Assembly (NCBI GenBank): GCA_004557905.1
Contig: SFFH01000040.1
Location: 1-20,186, forward strand
Length of the DNA: 20,186 nucleotides
From: Clostridiales bacterium
GTDB taxonomy: Bacteria; Bacillota; Clostridia; Christensenellales; Aristaeellaceae
Direction: 5' to 3'
The position numbers and the translations under genes were made by a program. Below are positions 15,142-20,186 of this stretch, one piece after another. Position 1 is the first letter of the stretch, and every line of letters begins with the position of its first letter. A model generated the notes under the pieces. That model was not told the origin of the DNA, searched no databases, and saw only the letters and a program-made list of their open reading frames with translations.

Positions 15142-18033
15142 ATGTCCGAACCCCTTCGAATCGGCCTGGATATCGGTTCCACGACCATCAAATGCGTCGT
15201 CCTGAACAGCAGCGACGAGATCATTTATTCCTGCTACGACAGGCACTATTCCCTCATCAGCCAGAAAACCCGCGAGCTGCTCACGCGCCTTGACAAGGAT
15301 GTCGCCCACGGCGCGCCCGTGCGCCTGAGCATTTCCGGCTCCGCGGGCATGGGGCTGGCGCTGGGCTCTCACATTCCCTTCGTACAGGAGGTCTATGCGA
15401 CAAAGGTTGCCGCGGACATGTACCTCCCGGGCACGGACGTCATCATCGAGCTGGGCGGCGAGGATGCGAAGATCCTCTTCCTCAAGGGAACGCTCGAGGT
15501 GCGCATGAACGGCTCCTGCGCGGGCGGCACCGGCGCATTCATCGACCAGATGGCCACGCTGCTGGGCATCACCCCTGCGCAGATGAACGAGGAGGCCGCC
15601 AAAGCGGAGCGCACCTACACCATCGCCTCCCGCTGCGGCGTGTTCGCCAAGACCGACGTGCAGCCCCTGCTCAACCAGGGCGCAAAGCGTGCGGACGTGG
15701 CCCGCTCCATCTTCATGGCCGTGGTCAACCAGACCATTGCCGGCCTGGCGCAGGGCCGCCCGATCGAAGGAAACGTCGTGTATCTCGGCGGCCCGCTCAC
15801 CTTCATGAGCGAGCTGCGCGCCTGCTTCGACGAGGCGTTGGGGCTGACCGGCCTGTGCCCGGAGAACTCGCTGTACTTCGTCGCCCTGGGTGCGGCCCAT
15901 CAGGCGATGGAGGATATGAAGCTCACCGACTGCATAGAGGCAATCGACGCCTTCCACAGCACGGAGAGCTACAACGCCCTGCCCCCGCTGTTTGAAACCG
16001 AGGACGACCTGAATGCCTTCCGCGCGCGCCATGCCCGCGCGAAGGTCGCCCGCCGCGATCCCGAGGGCTATACAGGCAACGTGTATCTGGGCATCGACTC
16101 CGGCTCTACGACGATCAAGTCCGTCGTCATCTCCGAGGACGGCGAGCTGCTGCTCACCCGCTATCAGTCCAACTCCGGCGATCCCGTGCCGCATGTGCGC
16201 AGCTTCCTGACCGATCTGCGCACGGAGCATCCGGACTGGACAGTCTGCGCGGGCGCGGTCACCGGCTACGGCGAGGACCTCATCCGCAGCGCGTTCGGCG
16301 TGGACTTCGGCCTGGTGGAAACCGTGGCGCACTTCACCGCCGCGAAGGCCTTCATGCCCGACGTCGATTTCATCATCGACATCGGCGGCCAGGACATCAA
16401 ATGCTTCAAGATCCACAACGGCGTCATCGACAACATCTTCCTCAACGAGGCTTGCTCCTCCGGCTGCGGCTCCTTCCTGCAGACGTTCGCCAACGCGCTG
16501 GGCTATGACATCGCAGAGTTCGCCCAGCTCGGTCTGGCGGCGCGCAAGCCGGTCGACCTCGGCTCCCGCTGCACGGTGTTCATGAATTCCTCCGTCAAGC
16601 AGGCGCAGAAGGACGGCGCGGATGTGACCGACATCTCCGCCGGATTGTCCATCTCCGTCGTCAAGAACGCGCTGTACAAGGTCATCCGCTGCTCCAGCGC
16701 GCAGGACCTGGGCCGTCACATCGTCGTGCAGGGCGGCACGTTCCTCAACGACGCGGTGCTGCGCGCGTTTGAAAACGAGCTGAAGACCGACGTCGTCCGC
16801 CCGGATATCGCCGGCCTGATGGGCGCCTACGGTGCGGCGCTGCATGCCCGCGCCCAGCGCGCGCTCATCCCTGGCGAAAGCACGGTGCTCAGTCTGGACG
16901 CGCTCAGCCGCTTCAGCAACGACGTCACGCATACCCGCTGCAACGGCTGCGAGAACCACTGCCGCCTGACCATCAACAACTTCGGCGAGGGCCGCCGCTA
17001 CATCAGCGGCAACCGCTGCGACCGTCCGGTCGCGGGCAAGCACGCCGTGAGCAGCCTGAATCTCTACGCCTACAAGCAGGAGAAGCTGAAAGCGATCATG
17101 GACGCGCGCCATGAGGGCGCGCCGCGTGGGCAGATCGGCCTGCCTCTGGGCCTGAACCTGTACGAGCTGCTGCCGTTCTGGCATGCGTTCTTTGACAAGC
17201 TGGGTTTTGACGTGGTGGTCTCCCCCTTCTCCTCCCGCTCGCTCTACATCGCCGGCCAGGCGACGATCCCTTCGGATACGGTCTGCTTCCCGGCAAAGCT
17301 GCTGCACGGTCATGTACAATGGCTCATCGACCAGGGCGTCAAACACATCTTCTACCCCTGCATGAGCTACAACCTCGACGAAAAGCTGGGCGACAACCAC
17401 TACAACTGTCCGGTCGTTGCGTATTATCCGGAGGTCATCGCCGCGAACATGCCGGGCGTTCGGGAGATCGACTTCATTCACGACTATGTGGGTCTGGACC
17501 ACCGTCATCACTTCCCCAGAAAGATGACCGACATCCTTCAAAAGCACTTCCCCGATATCCGGCTTGCCGAGGTGCGCGCCGCAAGCGACGCCGCCTATGC
17601 TGCGTACGAGGCCTACATGGCCGATCTGCGCGCCAAAGGCGAGGAGATGATCGCGCAGGCACGCGCCGAGGGCCGCCGGATCATCGTGCTCATCGGCCGT
17701 CCGTACCACGTCGATCCGGAGATCAACCACGGCATCGACAAGCTGATCGCCGGCTTCGGCGCGGCGGTCGTCACCGAGGACTCCGTCTCCCATCACATGG
17801 AAAAGGCGCCCGTGGGGAAGGACATGAACCTCGTTCAGCTCGTCTCCTTCGGCTGCGGCGTGGACGCGATCACCACCGACGAGGTGCGCGAGATTCTCGA
17901 GGACAACGGCAGGATTTACACGCAGATCAAGATCGACGAAATCACCAACCTCGGCGCGGTCCGCATCCGTCTGCGTTCCCTCTTTGCCGCCATCGATCAG
18001 CAGCAGGCGCTTGAAAGCGCGAAGGAGGTGTGA
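15142..18033 (+). CDS. Two-domain 2-hydroxyacyl-CoA-dehydratase-type activase fused to DUF2229
   Basis: Predicted 963-residue iron-sulfur ATPase. ASKHA domain 1 (about 6-260) has GLDIGSTTIK (8-17), Cys126 in NGSCAGGTGAF and Cys165 in SRCGVFAKTDV. ASKHA domain 2 (about 315-575) has GIDSGSTTIK (317-326), Cys438 in NEACSSGCGSF and Cys477 in SRCTVFMNSSV. In HgdC-type activators the equivalent two cysteines of each subunit hold one [4Fe-4S] cluster in a homodimer. Here one chain carries both sets, each 39 residues apart. A four-cysteine motif follows (Cys600, 603, 607, 626), then a DUF2229 region (about 660-890) with Cys715 in TVCFPAKLLHGH, Cys740 and Cys756. The likely role is ATP-driven electron transfer to the HgdB-like partner encoded next; the substrate is unknown. 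The ATG at 15142 follows GAAAGGATC; the longer frame from 15055 would start inside the leader hairpin. Confidence 0.9.
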   Translation: MSEPLRIGLDIGSTTIKCVVLNSSDEIIYSCYDRHYSLISQKTRELLTRLDKDVAHGAPVRLSISGSAGMGLALGSHIPFVQEVYATKVAADMYLPGTDVIIELGGEDAKILFLKGTLEVRMNGSCAGGTGAFIDQMATLLGITPAQMNEEAAKAERTYTIASRCGVFAKTDVQPLLNQGAKRADVARSIFMAVVNQTIAGLAQGRPIEGNVVYLGGPLTFMSELRACFDEALGLTGLCPENSLYFVALGAAHQAMEDMKLTDCIEAIDAFHSTESYNALPPLFETEDDLNAFRARHARAKVARRDPEGYTGNVYLGIDSGSTTIKSVVISEDGELLLTRYQSNSGDPVPHVRSFLTDLRTEHPDWTVCAGAVTGYGEDLIRSAFGVDFGLVETVAHFTAAKAFMPDVDFIIDIGGQDIKCFKIHNGVIDNIFLNEACSSGCGSFLQTFANALGYDIAEFAQLGLAARKPVDLGSRCTVFMNSSVKQAQKDGADVTDISAGLSISVVKNALYKVIRCSSAQDLGRHIVVQGGTFLNDAVLRAFENELKTDVVRPDIAGLMGAYGAALHARAQRALIPGESTVLSLDALSRFSNDVTHTRCNGCENHCRLTINNFGEGRRYISGNRCDRPVAGKHAVSSLNLYAYKQEKLKAIMDARHEGAPRGQIGLPLGLNLYELLPFWHAFFDKLGFDVVVSPFSSRSLYIAGQATIPSDTVCFPAKLLHGHVQWLIDQGVKHIFYPCMSYNLDEKLGDNHYNCPVVAYYPEVIAANMPGVREIDFIHDYVGLDHRHHFPRKMTDILQKHFPDIRLAEVRAASDAAYAAYEAYMADLRAKGEEMIAQARAEGRRIIVLIGRPYHVDPEINHGIDKLIAGFGAAVVTEDSVSHHMEKAPVGKDMNLVQLVSFGCGVDAITTDEVREILEDNGRIYTQIKIDEITNLGAVRIRLRSLFAAIDQQQALESAKEV

Positions 18034-18036
18034 GCC
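18022..18036 (+). promoter_or_regulatory. Ribosome binding site embedded in the end of the activase gene
   Basis: AAGGAGGTG, a near-perfect anti-Shine-Dalgarno match, encodes the last residues (KEV) of the activase. It is followed by TGA-GCC and the ATG at 18037, eight bases after GGAGG. It supports independent initiation of the second gene, although that gene is in the same frame as the first. Confidence 0.85.
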
Positions 18037-19380
18037 ATGGCTGTTCAGCACGTTGAATTCACAAAAGAAATGCGCGAAGCCGGCTATACCATCCTCGCGC
18101 CGAACATGCTCGATTTCCACTTTTCGCTCATGGAGAAGGTCTTCCGCCTGAACGGCTACAACGTGGAAATCCTCAAAAACGACGGCCCCGGCGTCATGGC
18201 CGAAGGCCTCAAGTACGTCCACAACGACACCTGCGTCCCGGCGCTGCTGGTCATCGGCCAGTTCATCGACGCGCTGCACTCCGGCAAGTACGATCTGAAC
18301 AAGGTCGCCCTCGCCATCACGCAGACCGGCGGCGGCTGCCGCGCCAGCAACTACATCTTCCTGCTGCGCAAGGCGCTCAAGAAGGCGGGCCTCGAGCACA
18401 TCCCGGTCATTTCCGTCAATTTGAGCGGACTTGAGAAGGCGTCCGGCTTCCAGCTGACGCTCCCGCTCGTCCGCCAGGTCATCTCCTCCCTGGTCTACGG
18501 CGACTGCATCATGCACGTCTCCAACCAGACCCGCCCGTATGAGACGCACAAGGGCGAGACGGACGCGCTGATTGAGCGCTGGAACGCCGAGCTGATCGAG
18601 CAGTTCAACCGCGGCAAGGGTCTGTCCCAGAAGGAAATCCGCGCCAACATGGACAAAATCGTGGCGGACTTTGACGCCATCGAGCGCAGCCACGAGAAGA
18701 AGACGCGCGTGGGCATCGTCGGCGAGATCTACGTCAAGTATTCCCCGCTGGGCAACAACCGTCTGGAGGAATTCCTGCGCACGCAGGACTGCGAATACAT
18801 GCTCCCCGGCATCATGGGCTTTGCCCTCTTCAAGATCGACAACCGCATTCAGGACATCAAGCTCTACGGCGGCAACCCGTTCAAGAAGCTCTTCTGCACG
18901 CTGCTGCTCAAGTATTGTCAGAGGATGGAGCGCCTGCTCATCGACGCCATCAGCACGCATCCGGCCTTTGTGCCGCCGTCCGCGTTCTCGCACACCAAGA
19001 CGCTGGTGGAAAACGTCATCGGTTACGGCTGCAAGATGGGCGAAGGCTGGCTGCTGACCGCCGAGATGCTCGAGCTGGCCGAGAACGGCTATGAGAACAT
19101 CATCTGCGCGCAGCCCTTCGGCTGCCTGCCCAATCACATCGCGGGCAAGGGCATGATCCGCCGCCTGACGCAGGTGCATCCGGGCATCAACATCGTGCCG
19201 ATCGACTACGACCTCTCGGCCACGAAGGTCAATCAGGAGAACCGCATCCGCCTGATGCTCGCCGTCGCGGGCGACGCGCTCAAGAAAAAAGAGCAGCAGG
19301 AGCTGCTCATCGCGCAGGACGAGGCCGCAGCGGCCAGCTGCGGCGGAAACTGCGAGACGTGCGGAAGAGACGCCGGGTGA
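18037..19380 (+). CDS. HgdB/2-hydroxyacyl-CoA-dehydratase-like iron-sulfur protein
   Basis: Predicted 447-residue cytoplasmic partner of the upstream activase. Cysteine-centred motifs suited to iron-sulfur binding are NDTCVPALL (Cys66), TGGGCRASNY (Cys101), GYGCKMGEGW (Cys332) and CAQPFGCLPNHIAGKG (Cys357, Cys363). The last, followed by IDYDLSATKVNQENR, is typical of the C-terminal part of large activase-dehydratase fusions. A basic/acidic helical stretch (about 170-222) separates the halves. The C-terminus carries an extra Cys-x3-Cys-x2-Cys tail (435, 439, 442). In many Firmicutes this module is the C-terminal third of a protein of about 1,400 residues; here it is a separate gene. Related proteins include 2-hydroxyacyl-CoA dehydratases and double-cubane-cluster reductases. 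True substrate is unknown, and no CoA-transferase or acyl-CoA enzyme gene lies nearby to suggest amino-acid fermentation. Confidence 0.88.
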   Translation: MAVQHVEFTKEMREAGYTILAPNMLDFHFSLMEKVFRLNGYNVEILKNDGPGVMAEGLKYVHNDTCVPALLVIGQFIDALHSGKYDLNKVALAITQTGGGCRASNYIFLLRKALKKAGLEHIPVISVNLSGLEKASGFQLTLPLVRQVISSLVYGDCIMHVSNQTRPYETHKGETDALIERWNAELIEQFNRGKGLSQKEIRANMDKIVADFDAIERSHEKKTRVGIVGEIYVKYSPLGNNRLEEFLRTQDCEYMLPGIMGFALFKIDNRIQDIKLYGGNPFKKLFCTLLLKYCQRMERLLIDAISTHPAFVPPSAFSHTKTLVENVIGYGCKMGEGWLLTAEMLELAENGYENIICAQPFGCLPNHIAGKGMIRRLTQVHPGINIVPIDYDLSATKVNQENRIRLMLAVAGDALKKKEQQELLIAQDEAAAASCGGNCETCGRDAG

Positions 19381-19392
19381 CGTTGGAAGAAC

Positions 19393-19455
19393 GTTTGGGC
19401 GGCCGCCCCAAACCCTGCCTGGGGATTTCATTCCCGGACCCCCTCTCCGCTTCGC
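19393..19455 (+). repeat. Intergenic multi-hairpin repeat, copy B
   Basis: Starts 12 bases after the stop of the HgdB-like gene. Hairpin 1 is GTTTGGG (19393-19399) / CCCAAAC (19407-19413). Hairpin 2 is CTGGGGA (19419-19425), loop TTTCA, TTCCCGG (19431-19437), with two G-T wobbles. A small CCGC-TTC-GCGG stem follows at 19447-19457. Loop and linker match copy A while stem bases differ in a pairing-preserving way. Confidence 0.75.
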
Positions 19456-19480
19456 GGCGCACAACCGAAAGTATGCAAAA

Positions 19481-19517
19481 GGCAGCTCCCATTCGGGGCT
19501 GCCTGATTCTTTGCTTC
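19481..19517. terminator. Bidirectional terminator between the HgdB-like gene and the minus-strand SH3-like gene
   Basis: A 9-bp stem GGCAGCTCC / GGGGCTGCC with one T-G wobble (19481-19489 and 19495-19503). TGATTCTTTGC follows on the plus strand and TTTTGCATAC on the minus strand. It sits between convergent genes. Confidence 0.75.
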
Positions 19518-19561
19518 ATGGGAAACTGCATGTGTCATCGTGCGGCGGGCACGGCGCGCCT

Positions 19562-20186
19562 TTACCCGTGACTGGGCGCGTCGCTGGGCACAAAGCCGCA
19601 GATCGTCTTTCCATCGACCGTCACGCGCACATACGACCAGCCATACAGGTTGTAGATCACCTCCAGCATGGGCGTGCCCGCCTCGAGCCAGGCGATCTGC
19701 TTTGCGCTGTTATAGGGATCGTCGGTCAGCGCACAGGCGTAGGTCAGCGTGTTCTCATTCTCGCGCTCCATATGCAAATCGACCTCGCTGACGTTTGCGC
19801 CCTTTGGCAAAGCGTCCTCGTCGATCCAGCCGACGCGGTACTGCTCCGCGCTGATGTCGTACTGGATCATCACATAGCCGTTGTAGCGGCAAAACACCTG
19901 AATCCAGTCGTTGGTGCTGACGCTCGCCTTGCCATTTGCCGCGCGCCCATACTGCTCGCCCGGCCCCTGATAGACGGGATACTTCCTGCCGCCGGTGAAT
20001 TTGACCTTCTGAGCGTCCATGTTGGGCACGGACATGAGGTCGCCGTGCGCAAGCTCCGGCGCTTCGGTCAGCTTCTCCCTCGCCTCCTCAATCGTCTTGG
20101 GCAGCGCATCGTAGCTCACATAGCGCAGATCGCGCTGCACCGTGCCGTAGGCATTTCCAAAGTTCCAGCCCTCAAGCTGGTTGGAG
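19562..20186 (-). CDS. C-terminal part of an SH3-like-domain protein, cut by the window edge
   Basis: The frame is open to the window edge, so the N-terminus is missing; about 207 residues are visible. Residues encoded at about 20008-19805 form an SH3-like domain (KYPVYQGPGEQYGRA, then NDWIQVFCRYNGYVMIQY and YRVGWID). A second SH3-like unit follows at about 19744-19571 (YNLYGWSYVRVTVDGKTICGFVP). Both recall bacterial SH3b modules used for cell-wall binding, so an exported or wall-associated protein is likely, but no signal peptide can be seen here. An internal GTG at 20140 gives a shorter reading, but the upstream in-frame codons (encoding GWNFGNAYGT) look like continuing protein and no ribosome site precedes that GTG. 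Confidence 0.7.
   Translation of the reverse strand, partial: SNQLEGWNFGNAYGTVQRDLRYVSYDALPKTIEEAREKLTEAPELAHGDLMSVPNMDAQKVKFTGGRKYPVYQGPGEQYGRAANGKASVSTNDWIQVFCRYNGYVMIQYDISAEQYRVGWIDEDALPKGANVSEVDLHMERENENTLTYACALTDDPYNSAKQIAWLEAGTPMLEVIYNLYGWSYVRVTVDGKTICGFVPSDAPSHG

Noticed and set aside
18031..18033. TGA as a selenocysteine codon joining the two genes.
   Set aside because: The surrounding residues (KEV, then AMAV) do not form a redox motif, no obvious selenocysteine insertion hairpin was recognised just downstream, and an ideal ribosome site marks a new start. Ordinary readthrough is kept as a possibility in the findings.
15124..19464. A 1,446-codon open frame on the minus strand across the whole activase/HgdB-like operon.
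   Set aside because: Its codons are exact reverse complements of the real codons in both genes. It stays open because the real genes avoid TTA, CTA and TCA codons, as expected at high GC. The translated product is rich in Ala, Asp, His, Val and Arg and matches no family I know. It has no ribosome site and opposes the strong promoter.
1..20186. Search for CRISPR arrays, insertion sequences, tRNA or rRNA genes, toxin-antitoxin pairs and phage genes.
   Set aside because: None seen; the only dispersed repeat is the pair of multi-hairpin elements.

Overview
The window is a gene-dense, GC-rich stretch of a bacterial chromosome. The gene order plsX-acpP-rnc-smc-ftsY, a class B sortase, strong AAGGAGG-type ribosome binding sites, GTG starts and an anaerobic 2-hydroxyacyl-CoA-dehydratase-type system all point to an anaerobic Bacillota of class Clostridia with high GC (a gut Christensenellales or Oscillospirales type would fit; this placement is inference). 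I see no rRNA, tRNA, CRISPR array, transposase or phage gene.

Layout. Positions 1-4448 carry plus-strand genes: the last codons of a polar amino-acid ABC transporter ATPase, an RluA-family pseudouridine synthase, a secreted protein of four SH3b repeats, enolase, and a TauE/SafE-like membrane protein whose start overlaps the enolase stop. A bidirectional terminator at 4459-4490 separates these from a long minus-strand cluster. In transcription order that cluster (14822 down to 4512) is: SpoU/TrmH-type RNA methyltransferase, plsX, acpP, rnc, smc, ftsY, a small membrane-anchored protein of unknown function, dusB, sortase B. It is headed by a near-consensus sigma-A promoter at 14875-14903. The cluster joins phospholipid and fatty-acid synthesis, RNA processing and modification, chromosome organisation and membrane protein targeting.

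A 319-bp divergent intergenic region (14823-15141) holds that promoter and a second, perfectly spaced sigma-A promoter firing right (TTGAAA, 17 bp, TATAAT). The second promoter has an inverted repeat spanning its spacer and a stem-loop near the start of the transcript. It drives a two-gene operon: a 963-residue protein with two ASKHA activase domains plus a DUF2229 domain, and a 447-residue HgdB/DUF2229-related protein. The pair looks like a complete ATP-driven low-potential electron-transfer machine (activator plus iron-sulfur reductase/dehydratase) of unknown substrate. The two genes are in the same reading frame and are separated only by TGA-GCC before an ATG, with a perfect Shine-Dalgarno inside the last codons of the first gene. 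They therefore look like two pieces of the large fused protein known in other Firmicutes.

Two copies of a multi-hairpin intergenic repeat (7153-7217 and 19393-19455) flank unrelated genes. The window ends with a minus-strand gene, cut by the window edge, whose C-terminus carries SH3-like domains.

Most candidate for an under-described system: the split double-activase/HgdB operon. Second: the hairpin repeat family.
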